Assembly (NCBI GenBank): GCA_022848825.1
Contig: JAJISH010000147.1
Coordinates: 1 to 5,525, forward strand
DNA length: 5,525 nt
Direction of reading: 5' to 3'
Source: Thermoplasmatota archaeon
Lineage (GTDB): Archaea; Thermoplasmatota; Thermoplasmata; RBG-16-68-12; JAGMCJ01
Of the stretch, positions 1-5,525 are shown in pieces (positions within the stretch are counted from its first letter, which is position 1; each line of letters starts with the position of its first letter). The notes under the pieces were generated by a model. It was not told the DNA's origin and did not search any database. It worked only from the letters and a program-made list of their open reading frames with translations. Both the position numbers and the translations under genes were made by a program.

Positions 1-1
1 G

Positions 2-1798
2 ATTGTGAGCGAGGCATCATCATTCTCGGAGATCTCGGCGGCAATCGAGCGCGAGGGCCTTACCCGTGTCGTCGTGGCAGCGTGCTCTCCGAGAACGCAT
101 GAGCCCACCTTCCAAGGAGCAATTCGCTCGGCCGGCCTGAACCCCTTCCTTTTCGACATGGCGAACATCCGGAACCACTGCTCCTGGGTACACTCCGACA
201 AGGGTGTGGCCCTGAACAAATCCAAGGATCTCGTCAGGATGTCCGTCGCAAGGGTGGCTAATCTCGACCCGCTCGCAAGATCGAATGTCGGGGTCACCCC
301 GGTCGCCGTGGTCGTTGGTGGGGGCATTGCTGGGCTCACCGCAACTCGGGATTTGGCGAGGAACGGCTTCGAGGTCCATCTCGTGGAGAAGAAGCCCTAT
401 CTCGGCGGGAGGGTAGCCAAGCTCTCCAAGGTCTACCCCGAGGAGACGAAGTCATCGGACGTTCTGCGCCCGCTGATCGAGTCCGCGATGGAGACTGGCA
501 GAGCTCGCCTCTATCTGGCTTCTGAGGTTGCGGAGGTGGACGGCTTCGTTGGCAATTTCGAGGTCGTCGTCGAGTCGAAAGAGTATGTCTCGGACAAGTG
601 CGATTCCTGTGGCAAGTGCGCTGACGTATGCCCGGTCGAGGTTGAGGATGACTTCGACGAAGGACTGACGAAGAGGAAGGCGATCTTCGGTCAGAGCACG
701 TTTCCCGAGAAGTACTACATAGATCCCGAGACATGCACGCTCTGCGGTGAGTGCGTGAAGGCCTGTCCCTTGGACGCGATCGAGCTCACTAACAGGACAG
801 ATTCGGTGAGCTGCGGCTCGCTCATAGTCGCCACCGGATTTCAGGCGGGCGATCACGAAGAGCTTCTCACTCACGGCTATGGGTCCCACAAGGGCATCAT
901 TACGGCCTCCCAGCTGGAGAGGCTGATGGACGAGGACGGGCCCACGGGCGGTAACGTGGAGGCCTACGCCGGAAAGATCCAGAACGCGGCGGTCCTGCTG
1001 TGCGCGGACATGAGGTGGGGGAAGAACGACTACTGTTCCCGCTACTGCTGCATAAGCGGAACGAAGGCCGCAAAGGAGCTGAAGGAGAAGCTCCCTCACG
1101 CGAACGTCTTCGTCCTCTACGAGAACCTGAGGACCATAGGCGTCTACGAGGACTTGTACAAGAAGGCTCAGAGCGGGGGCGTCCGATTCCTTCTGTACTC
1201 CTTCGACGAGATGCCCAAGGTCTCCTATTCGAACGGTATCAGGCTGCAGATGAAGGAGCAGCTTTCCGCTATGGAGATGGACATCCCTCTCGACCTGCTG
1301 GTCCTCTCCGAGGGCGGCAAGCCAGTCGAGGGTTCCGAGGACCTCGCGAAGAGGTTGCGGATACCGTGCTCCTCTGAAGGATTCTTCCAAGAGGCGCATG
1401 TCAAGCTCGCGCCGGTGGACACGTCCAACGAGGGCATCTACATAGCCGGCGGGGCTCAGTACCCCAAGGACGTGTCGGACTCAGTCTCACAAGGTTCGGC
1501 CGCCGCAGCCAGGGCGATGACGATCATCTCCCGGGACACTCTCGAAGTTGGCGGGGTGGTCGCGCACGTGACTCCCGAGATATGCGCGGCCTGCCTCACT
1601 TGCGTTCGCATGTGCCCGTACGGGGCCATCTTCATGAATGAGGACAACGTGGCGGAGGTGAACATCGCCAAGTGCCGGGGATGCGGAATCTGCCCGACCG
1701 AGTGTCCCGCCAAAGCAATCGTGCTCAGGCACTTCGAGGACGACCAGATAATCCCAATGGTGGATGAGTATCTCCAGGAGGCATCGCATGGAAGCTAA
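2..1798 (+). CDS. hdrA: HdrA-like heterodisulfide reductase subunit A, FAD/iron-sulfur bifurcation core (5' partial)
   Basis: This is the cytoplasmic FAD and multi-[4Fe-4S] subunit that splits electron pairs between a high- and a low-potential acceptor in Hdr-type complexes. The frame is open to the left edge, and about 40 N-terminal residues seem to be missing; the GTG at position 5 is not a likely start. Visible in order: the HdrA N-terminal block (VVAACSPRTHEPTF, then CSWVH); a Rossmann dinucleotide motif GGGIAG at 317-334; an inserted ferredoxin module with CxxCxxCxxxCP at 599-637 and again at 734-768; the HdrA-type Cys cluster with a single Cys at 1001 and CSRYCC at 1034-1051; the AGGAQYPKD FAD-binding block; and a C-terminal 2x[4Fe-4S] ferredoxin domain at about 1583-1715. 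Compared with canonical HdrA as I remember it, the Cys-containing TLDCSxC segment after the first FAD strand is absent (428-472), and the AGCAQ Cys is Gly. It overlaps mvhD by 11 bases. Family assignment is secure; the electron acceptor partners are inferred. Confidence 0.95.
   Translation: MVSEASSFSEISAAIEREGLTRVVVAACSPRTHEPTFQGAIRSAGLNPFLFDMANIRNHCSWVHSDKGVALNKSKDLVRMSVARVANLDPLARSNVGVTPVAVVVGGGIAGLTATRDLARNGFEVHLVEKKPYLGGRVAKLSKVYPEETKSSDVLRPLIESAMETGRARLYLASEVAEVDGFVGNFEVVVESKEYVSDKCDSCGKCADVCPVEVEDDFDEGLTKRKAIFGQSTFPEKYYIDPETCTLCGECVKACPLDAIELTNRTDSVSCGSLIVATGFQAGDHEELLTHGYGSHKGIITASQLERLMDEDGPTGGNVEAYAGKIQNAAVLLCADMRWGKNDYCSRYCCISGTKAAKELKEKLPHANVFVLYENLRTIGVYEDLYKKAQSGGVRFLLYSFDEMPKVSYSNGIRLQMKEQLSAMEMDIPLDLLVLSEGGKPVEGSEDLAKRLRIPCSSEGFFQEAHVKLAPVDTSNEGIYIAGGAQYPKDVSDSVSQGSAAAARAMTIISRDTLEVGGVVAHVTPEICAACLTCVRMCPYGAIFMNEDNVAEVNIAKCRGCGICPTECPAKAIVLRHFEDDQIIPMVDEYLQEASHGS
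1776..1781 (+). promoter_or_regulatory. Ribosome binding site of mvhD
   Basis: AGGAGG lies inside the end of hdrA, six bases before the ATG at 1788. It decides the mvhD start in favour of 1788 over the in-frame ATG at 1764, which has only a weak GGTGG nearby and would add eight residues (MSISRRHR). Confidence 0.75.
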
Positions 1799-2234
1799 GG
1801 ACGTCGAGGTGACTGCGGGAACGAGGGATTTCGAGCCCAGGATAGTCGCCTTCTGCTGCAACTACTGCGCCTACGCTGCCGCTGACCTGGCGGGGAGCAT
1901 GAGGCTGTCCTATCCCGCGAACGTCAAGGTCATAAGGCTTCCGTGTTCAGGAAAGGTCGAGATCACGTATTTGCTTAAGGCGCTGGAAGACGGCGCCGAT
2001 GGTGTCATGGTCGCAGGCTGTCTCGAAGGAGACTGCCACTTCATGGAAGGCAACTACCGTGCGAAGAGAAAGGTCCGCCATGCCAAGAGGCTGGTCGAGG
2101 AGATCGGCCTCGAGAGCGAGCGGGTGGAGATGTTCAACCTCTCGTCCGCGATGGCCGGACGCTTCGCAGAGATTATTAGGGAGATGACCGAGAGGATCAG
2201 GAAGCTCGGTCCAAGTCCCTTGAGGAAGGGGTGA
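1788..2234 (+). CDS. mvhD: MvhD-type [2Fe-2S] electron-transfer subunit
   Basis: A small iron-sulfur protein (148 aa, close to the usual 140 or so) that docks on HdrA and passes electrons from a partner oxidoreductase to the HdrA flavin. Seen in the sequence: CCNYC at residues 23-27, a lone Cys in RLPCSGK at residue 53, and GCLEGDCHF at residues 77-85, followed by GNYRAKRK. These are the hallmark blocks of the MvhD/FrhD family (delta subunit of F420-non-reducing hydrogenase). The start is set by AGGAGG six bases upstream. The gene overlaps the end of hdrA by 11 bases and is followed almost immediately by metV, so it is almost certainly co-transcribed and translationally coupled. No hydrogenase MvhA/MvhG genes are in the window. 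Adjacency to metV and metF instead suggests it links HdrA to methylene-tetrahydrofolate reductase; that link is inference by analogy with the Moorella complex. Confidence 0.93.
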   Translation: MEAKDVEVTAGTRDFEPRIVAFCCNYCAYAAADLAGSMRLSYPANVKVIRLPCSGKVEITYLLKALEDGADGVMVAGCLEGDCHFMEGNYRAKRKVRHAKRLVEEIGLESERVEMFNLSSAMAGRFAEIIREMTERIRKLGPSPLRKG

Positions 2235-2236
2235 AT

Positions 2237-2908
2237 ATGATAGTCGGCGAGAGAAAGCCAATGGGCGAGATCCTTGAGATGATTGCACCGCACGAGAAGG
2301 TGCTCCTGCTGGGCTGCGGGACGTGTGTCACTGTGTGCCTGGCAGGCGGAGAGAGGGAAGTGGGTATTCTCGCGGCACAGCTCAGGATACACGCCAAGAA
2401 GGAAGGTAAGGACCTCCAGATCGAGGAGCACACCATCGAGAGGCAGTGTGAGAATGAGTGGGTCGATGAGATCAAGAGCAGGGTGGAGGGCGTCGACGCC
2501 GTGATGTCCATGGCCTGCGGTGTGGGCGTGCAGCTCGTTGCGGAGATGTATCCCGAGAAGGCGATTCTCCCAGCCCTGAACACGACCTTCATGGGCTATC
2601 CCGTCCAGCACGGTACGTGGCTGGAGAACTGCCGCGGCTGCGGGAACTGCGTTCTCCATCTCAGCGGCGGGGTTTGTCCGATAACTCGATGCGCGAAGTC
2701 GCTGATGAACGGTCCATGCGGCGGCTCTCAGGATGGGAAATGTGAGATAGACGAGGACATCGAGTGCGCCTGGCAGGTCATCTACGAGAGGCTGAAGTCG
2801 GGCGGGCGATTGGATTGGATGAACAACTATCAACCGCCCAGGAACTGGTCCACGGCGGGCTCTGGCGGACCGCGGAAGAGCGTGAAGATCGAGGAGGTGG
2901 TGGACTGA
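2237..2908 (+). CDS. metV: MetV-like small subunit of methylenetetrahydrofolate reductase
   Basis: A Cys-rich partner of MetF that is thought to carry iron-sulfur and/or zinc sites and wire the MetF flavin to an external electron carrier. The 223-residue protein has CGTCVTVC at residues 27-34 in the N-terminal half, then Cys71 and Cys94 (MACGVGVQ). Its C-terminal segment, with Cys at 132, 135, 138, 147, 152, 161, 169 and 177 and the signature GGVCPITRCAK...NGPCGG, matches the methylenetetrahydrofolate reductase C-terminal domain family (PF12225 type). I chose the ATG at 2237 because homologues begin MIxxE(R/K)KP. A GTG at 2231 is equally possible: it would overlap the mvhD stop in a GTGA arrangement, with GAGG five bases upstream, and add two residues. 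The 3' end overlaps the inferred metF start by four bases. Family call is strong; the metal type cannot be read from sequence. Confidence 0.9.
   Translation: MIVGERKPMGEILEMIAPHEKVLLLGCGTCVTVCLAGGEREVGILAAQLRIHAKKEGKDLQIEEHTIERQCENEWVDEIKSRVEGVDAVMSMACGVGVQLVAEMYPEKAILPALNTTFMGYPVQHGTWLENCRGCGNCVLHLSGGVCPITRCAKSLMNGPCGGSQDGKCEIDEDIECAWQVIYERLKSGGRLDWMNNYQPPRNWSTAGSGGPRKSVKIEEVVD
2891..2900 (+). promoter_or_regulatory. Strong ribosome binding site for metF, pointing to a CTG start
   Basis: GAGGAGGTGG, encoded within the last codons of metV, contains GGAGGTG at 2893-2899, a near-perfect match to the archaeal 16S rRNA tail. It ends five bases before the CTG at 2905. No ATG, GTG or TTG in the metF frame is placed to use it. 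Confidence 0.7.
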
Positions 2909-3825
2909 AGTCGGGCAGCAATCTTGAGAAGACCCTCGACGCAGGTAACTTCGCGGTAACGACCGAGATTGGCCCGCCGAAGTCCGCTGACAGGAACGTC
3001 ATTCTGAAGAAGCTGGAACTCGTCCAGGACGTCGCTGATGCGGTGAACATCACAGACAACCAGACGGCAATTGTGAGGCTCTCGAGCATCGCGGCAGCTG
3101 CACTATTCATCCAGCAAGGTGTCGAACCCGTCGCCCAGATGACCGTGAGGGACCGGAACAGGATAGCCATACAGAGCGACATCCTCGGCGCAGCCGCGTT
3201 GGGAATCAAGAACGTGCTCTGCCTTTCGGGGGACCATCAGAAGTTCGGAAACCATCCCAATGCGAAGAACGTGTTCGACATCGATTCCATGAATCTCCTC
3301 AGGATGCTCAAGGACATGAGGGACGAGAAGAGATTCGAGTGCGGGGATGAGATGGATGTCGAGCCGAGATTGTTCCTCGGGGCGGCCGCGAACCCGTTCG
3401 CCGATCCGTTCGAATTCAGGGTCCAGCGCCTTGCGAAGAAGATCGATGCCGGGGCGGACTTCATACAGTCCCAGGGGATATACGACATCGAGAGGTTCGA
3501 GAAGTGGCTCGATGCCGCGAGGGATGCGGGACTGACGGACAAGGTGTACATCTTGGGCGGCGTCATCCCGCTGAAGTCTGCCGGAGCCGCGAGGTACATC
3601 AAGAACAAGGTCGCCGGTATGATAGTCCCCGACTCGATAATCGATAGAATGAAGAACGCGTCGGATGGGAAGGCCGAGGGCATCAAGATCGCCATCGAGA
3701 CGGTCCGGCGGCTGAAGGAGATGAAGGGAGTCAGCGGCGTCCACATTATGGCGATCGAGTGGGAGGAGAAGGTCTCCGAGATTGCCGAGGGTGCTGGACT
3801 GCCTCGAAGGTCAGGACCCGCCTAG
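2905..3825 (+). CDS. metF: 5,10-methylenetetrahydrofolate reductase, probable CTG start
   Basis: A flavin-dependent TIM-barrel enzyme that reduces methylene-tetrahydrofolate to methyl-tetrahydrofolate in the cytoplasm. From the CTG it is 306 residues, normal for the short prokaryotic form. Motifs: FAVTTEIGPPKSAD (residues 16-29, with the family's catalytic-region Glu at 21), the NITDNQ block (48-53), QMTVRDRNR (78-86), LSGDHQ (107-112), GAAANPF, ADFIQSQGIYD and YILGGVIPLKS. The start is decided by three observations: homology begins within a few residues of position 2905; a near-perfect ribosome binding site lies five bases upstream; and CTGA overlaps the metV stop exactly as ATGA/GTGA overlaps do. 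A longer frame from the GTG at 2764 or the TTG at 2815 would add 47 or 30 unconserved residues antiparallel in composition to the metV overlap. It lies directly after metV, its usual partner. The stop codon is shared with the convergent methyltransferase gene. Function is secure; physiological direction is not. Confidence 0.93.
   Translation: MKSGSNLEKTLDAGNFAVTTEIGPPKSADRNVILKKLELVQDVADAVNITDNQTAIVRLSSIAAAALFIQQGVEPVAQMTVRDRNRIAIQSDILGAAALGIKNVLCLSGDHQKFGNHPNAKNVFDIDSMNLLRMLKDMRDEKRFECGDEMDVEPRLFLGAAANPFADPFEFRVQRLAKKIDAGADFIQSQGIYDIERFEKWLDAARDAGLTDKVYILGGVIPLKSAGAARYIKNKVAGMIVPDSIIDRMKNASDGKAEGIKIAIETVRRLKEMKGVSGVHIMAIEWEEKVSEIAEGAGLPRRSGPA
3822..3825. other. Shared CTAG palindrome: stop codon of both convergent genes
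   Basis: CTAG reads TAG on both strands. It ends metF on the plus strand (TAG 3823-3825) and the methyltransferase gene on the minus strand (TAG 3822-3824). There is therefore no intergenic space, and any transcription terminator must lie inside the opposing coding region. Confidence 0.9.
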
Positions 3826-4598
3826 ACTCTCAGGAAGTCGTCCGCGTAGAGCTTCTTGTTGAGCAGTATCTCCGATGCCTTCGCGGCTTCCATGACCTCC
3901 GTGTCCGACGGGTCCATGATGGCAGCGTCAAGACCGTATGCGAGAAGCATCACGAGATACGTTCTGTTCAGTAGCGGTCTCTCCTTGGTGTTGTTGGACA
4001 CATTGCTGAGCCCGACGACCGTCTTGGGCGCTGGATCCGCGATCGCCTTGAACATCCCCAGGGCCTCGAGGACCTTCATCCCTTGGTCCTGCGCCGCACC
4101 CACTGGAAGCACGAGGGGGTCGAGGTACAGCTTGTCCGTGCTTATCCCGAACTCCACTGCCTTCGCGACCATAACCATCGCAAACTCGGCTCTGCTGTTT
4201 GCATCATTTGGTATGCCCTTCTCGTCAAGGGTGAGGCATATCATGTCAGAATCGTACTTCTGCGCGAGCGGGAACAGGGCATCCATCTTGGCGGCCTCTG
4301 CCGTGGTCGAGTTGATGATGACCTTGCCCTTCGCGGCGGATATCCCCGCCTCCATCGCCTGCACGTTGGGCGTATCTATCGAGAGCTGCGCATCGACCGC
4401 GTCCTGAACGGTCTCAACCATCCATTTCATTATTCCCGACGGGTCGTCGACCCCCGGTCCGGTGTTTATGTCAAGCACGTCCGCGCCGGCGGCTACTTGC
4501 TCTCTGGCCAGGTTCTGAAGGAACTGCGTGTCCCTGCTATCGATCGCCTTCGAAACCGATTTGAAAAGTCCGTTTATCCTTTCGCTTATGACTATCAT
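3822..4598 (-). CDS. acsE: Methyltetrahydrofolate:corrinoid/iron-sulfur protein methyltransferase (AcsE/MeTr type)
   Basis: Transfers the methyl group of methyl-tetrahydrofolate to the cobalt of a corrinoid protein; this is the step that feeds CODH/acetyl-CoA synthase in the Wood-Ljungdahl pathway. The 258-residue protein matches the pterin-binding TIM-barrel family over its full length (Moorella AcsE is 262 aa by memory). It opens with ISERING (5-10 region), has DINTGPGVDD (43-52) and INSTTAE (95-101), and keeps the pterin-pocket residues at the same numbers as Moorella: Asp75, Asn96, Asp160 (YLDPLVLP) and Asn199 (GLSNVSNN). The ATG at 4598 is preceded on its strand by GGGGAGG with a short spacer. 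It converges on metF, so it has its own promoter, though it uses metF's product. A corrinoid methyltransferase for methoxylated compounds (MtvA/Mto-like systems) is an alternative role. No corrinoid protein is encoded in the window. Confidence 0.94.
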   Translation of the reverse strand: MIVISERINGLFKSVSKAIDSRDTQFLQNLAREQVAAGADVLDINTGPGVDDPSGIMKWMVETVQDAVDAQLSIDTPNVQAMEAGISAAKGKVIINSTTAEAAKMDALFPLAQKYDSDMICLTLDEKGIPNDANSRAEFAMVMVAKAVEFGISTDKLYLDPLVLPVGAAQDQGMKVLEALGMFKAIADPAPKTVVGLSNVSNNTKERPLLNRTYLVMLLAYGLDAAIMDPSDTEVMEAAKASEILLNKKLYADDFLRV

Positions 4599-4602
4599 GT
4601 GT

Positions 4603-4609
4603 CCTCCCC
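4603..4609 (-). promoter_or_regulatory. Ribosome binding site of the methyltransferase gene
   Basis: On the minus strand GGGGAGG ends four bases before the ATG at 4598. This supports 4598 as the start, as does the protein beginning directly with the conserved MIVISERIN block. Confidence 0.65.
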
Positions 4610-4628
4610 TGGGGGCATATAGTCCCTT

Positions 4629-4638
4629 GATTTAAAAA
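4629..4638 (-). promoter_or_regulatory. Putative archaeal TATA box for the methyltransferase gene
   Basis: On the minus strand this reads TTTTTAAATC, the most A/T-rich stretch upstream of the gene. A start site about 25 bases downstream would fall near 4609, giving a leader of only about 11 bases that still contains the ribosome binding site. This is a pattern call; no transcript evidence exists here. Confidence 0.4.
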
Positions 4639-4656
4639 CCTAAGCGGTCGGCACAG

Positions 4657-4665
4657 AAAAATACA
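4657..4665 (+). promoter_or_regulatory. Putative archaeal TATA box for the secreted-protein gene
   Basis: AAAAATACA, preceded by a purine-rich CAG that could serve as part of a BRE. A start site about 25 bases downstream would be near 4686, leaving a short leader with GAGGTGG before the TTG at 4703. The whole 4599-4702 gap is a compact divergent promoter region holding this box and the opposite-strand one; I see no other gene in it. Confidence 0.35.
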
Positions 4666-4690
4666 ATAATGGGGGAGTTATTGTAGCCCC

Positions 4691-4697
4691 GAGGTGG
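4691..4697 (+). promoter_or_regulatory. Ribosome binding site that decides a TTG start at 4703
   Basis: GAGGTGG ends five bases before the TTG at 4703. The in-frame ATG at 4721 has only GATAGGG upstream and would remove the basic RQK that precedes the hydrophobic signal segment. Confidence 0.6.
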
Positions 4698-4702
4698 AAA
4701 CC

Positions 4703-5525
4703 TTGCGTCAGAAGATAGGGATGGTGACAGTTGCAGTTCTAGTGCTCGTGCTCGCAAGCGTACTGGGTTGGGTCGCTGCGAGAGAGGATGGAAGGTTCAA
4801 TTCATACAGCGGGTGTACGTGCCACGGCGCAGTCTCTCCAACGCTGGTTGTGGACATATCAGGTCTGCCCGTTCAGTATACGCCGGGGCAGACCTACACC
4901 CTTACGATTACGGTCACTGGCGATCCTGCCCCCGGTAGCGGCGGGGCAAACGCGGAGGGCGGTTTCAATCTGCACATTTCGGACGGGACGCTCACCGTTC
5001 CTGGCGGAGCGCTTGACGTGAAGGTCAACGGTCCAGGCAATCAGGCAACACACACCTTGGCGGGAAACGACCAGAGGTCGTGGAATGTTGACTGGCACGC
5101 ACCCTTGGCAGGAGCTGGCGACGTGTTCTTCACTATGGCGGCCTTGTCCGCCGATGGGGACGGGGGCTCGACCAACGACGCCTTTGGCCAGACGGTCGAG
5201 CAGGTCCCAGAGGGCGTTCCCCCGCCCAACCCGACGGTCGATGTGACAAACCCCGATGGCGGAGAGGACCTCACCGGAGGGTCGGTTTACGACATAACGT
5301 TCGATCTCAGCGACCCGGACAACACGAACGACGAGCTCCTCGTCTGGATCAACTACTCGAGCAATGGTGGGGTGGCCTTCACACCGATTGGCCCGGCGCA
5401 GGGAATACCGGGAACCCCAAACCCGAACATCTTCTCGTGGGCGCTGCCGTTTGATGACACGGTCCAGGCCAGAGTGAACGTAGAGGTCAAGGATCCCGCC
5501 GGGCAGATGGGTTCGGACATGAGCG
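4703..5525 (+). CDS. Secreted Reelin-like (choice-of-anchor V) domain protein with Ig-like domain (3' partial)
   Basis: An exported protein of unknown specific function, open at the right edge (274 codons visible). Numbered from the TTG, residues 1-26 form a signal peptide: basic RQK, then a hydrophobic run to about residue 25, with likely cleavage after VAA. Just after it is SGCTCHG (36-42). Residues 45-168 resemble the Reelin-like domain of choice-of-anchor V proteins: VQYTPGQTYTLTITVTG (57-73), GGFNLHIS, a W-rich turn (SWNVDWHAP) and ALSADGDGGSTND (147-159). After a Pro-rich linker (PPPNPT), residues 179 onward look like an Ig-like/Kre9-Knh1-type domain (VTNPDGGEDLTGGSVYDITF). The normal ending in this class, a C-terminal membrane or sorting segment, would lie outside the window. 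It has its own promoter region and no evident link to the C1 operon. A GTG at 4694 or ATG at 4721 are alternative starts. A role at the cell surface is inferred; ligand or cofactor is unknown. Confidence 0.82.
   Translation, partial: MRQKIGMVTVAVLVLVLASVLGWVAAREDGRFNSYSGCTCHGAVSPTLVVDISGLPVQYTPGQTYTLTITVTGDPAPGSGGANAEGGFNLHISDGTLTVPGGALDVKVNGPGNQATHTLAGNDQRSWNVDWHAPLAGAGDVFFTMAALSADGDGGSTNDAFGQTVEQVPEGVPPPNPTVDVTNPDGGEDLTGGSVYDITFDLSDPDNTNDELLVWINYSSNGGVAFTPIGPAQGIPGTPNPNIFSWALPFDDTVQARVNVEVKDPAGQMGSDMS

Noticed and set aside
452..1399. 315-codon open frame on the minus strand inside hdrA
   Set aside because: It is antisense to a strongly recognisable HdrA and has no recognisable motif; long antisense frames are expected in GC-rich coding DNA.
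2054..2833. 259-codon open frame on the minus strand across mvhD and metV
   Set aside because: It spans two well-supported genes in antisense, with no family signature and no ribosome binding site that I can see.
2764..2904. N-terminal extension of MetF from the GTG at 2764
   Set aside because: The added 47 residues are not MetF-like, overlap conserved metV coding sequence, and lack a fitting ribosome binding site; the CTG at 2905 fits better.
2891..2910. Programmed frameshift fusing MetV to MetF
   Set aside because: A -1 shift would be needed, but there is no X XXY YYZ slippery heptamer or obvious following stem; a coupled restart explains the junction.
3856..4407. 183-codon open frame on the plus strand opposite the methyltransferase gene
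   Set aside because: The minus-strand protein matches AcsE along its whole length including pocket residues; the plus-strand translation is a low-complexity shadow.
4603..4615. CCCCTGGGG palindrome as an operator
   Set aside because: It is short and its left half is simply the complement of the methyltransferase ribosome binding site; too little to support a regulator site.
4671..4690. GGGG...CCCC hairpin upstream of the secreted-protein gene
   Set aside because: Only a four-pair stem with a loop of ten or more bases; it lacks a U-tract and would not be a convincing terminator or riboswitch.
1..5525. CRISPR array, tRNA, rRNA or insertion sequence
   Set aside because: No regularly spaced direct repeats, tRNA-like cloverleaf, rRNA sequence, terminal inverted repeats or transposase motifs were seen on either strand.

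Overview
The window looks archaeal, most plausibly a moderately GC-rich Thermoplasmatota-like euryarchaeon, at moderate confidence. The reasons are heavy use of AGG and AGA (Arg) and ATA (Ile) codons despite the high GC, strong GGAGG-type ribosome binding sites, A/T-rich TATA-like boxes in the only real intergenic gap, and a secreted beta-sandwich protein of a type I associate with uncultured euryarchaea. A bacterium with a horizontally shared operon cannot be excluded from this sequence alone.

Layout. Positions 2-3825 are a tightly packed plus-strand operon: hdrA (5' end cut by the window edge), mvhD, a metV-like gene and metF. Neighbours overlap by 11 and 4 bases, or are separated by 2. A minus-strand gene, 3822-4598, converges on metF and encodes an AcsE-type methyltetrahydrofolate:corrinoid methyltransferase. 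The two genes share one CTAG palindrome as the stop for both. Positions 4599-4702 are a 104-base divergent promoter region. From 4703 to the window end runs a plus-strand gene for a secreted protein with a Reelin-like (choice-of-anchor V) domain followed by an Ig-like domain; its 3' end lies outside.

How the genes work together. HdrA is the FAD and multi-iron-sulfur electron-bifurcating core, and MvhD is the [2Fe-2S] electron-transfer adaptor. MetV and MetF form the methylene-tetrahydrofolate reductase that makes methyl-tetrahydrofolate. The methyltransferase moves that methyl group to a corrinoid protein, the last step of the methyl branch of the Wood-Ljungdahl pathway before CODH/acetyl-CoA synthase. 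The set resembles the MetFV-HdrABC-MvhD complex described from the acetogen Moorella thermoacetica. HdrB and HdrC are not in the window and could lie upstream of position 1. The same genes could run in reverse to oxidise methyl groups.

Main points of interest: metF appears to start at a CTG codon overlapping the metV stop; HdrA lacks the Cys-containing segment I expect in canonical HdrA next to the FAD domain; and the secreted protein carries a CxCH (not CxxCH) motif just after its signal peptide.
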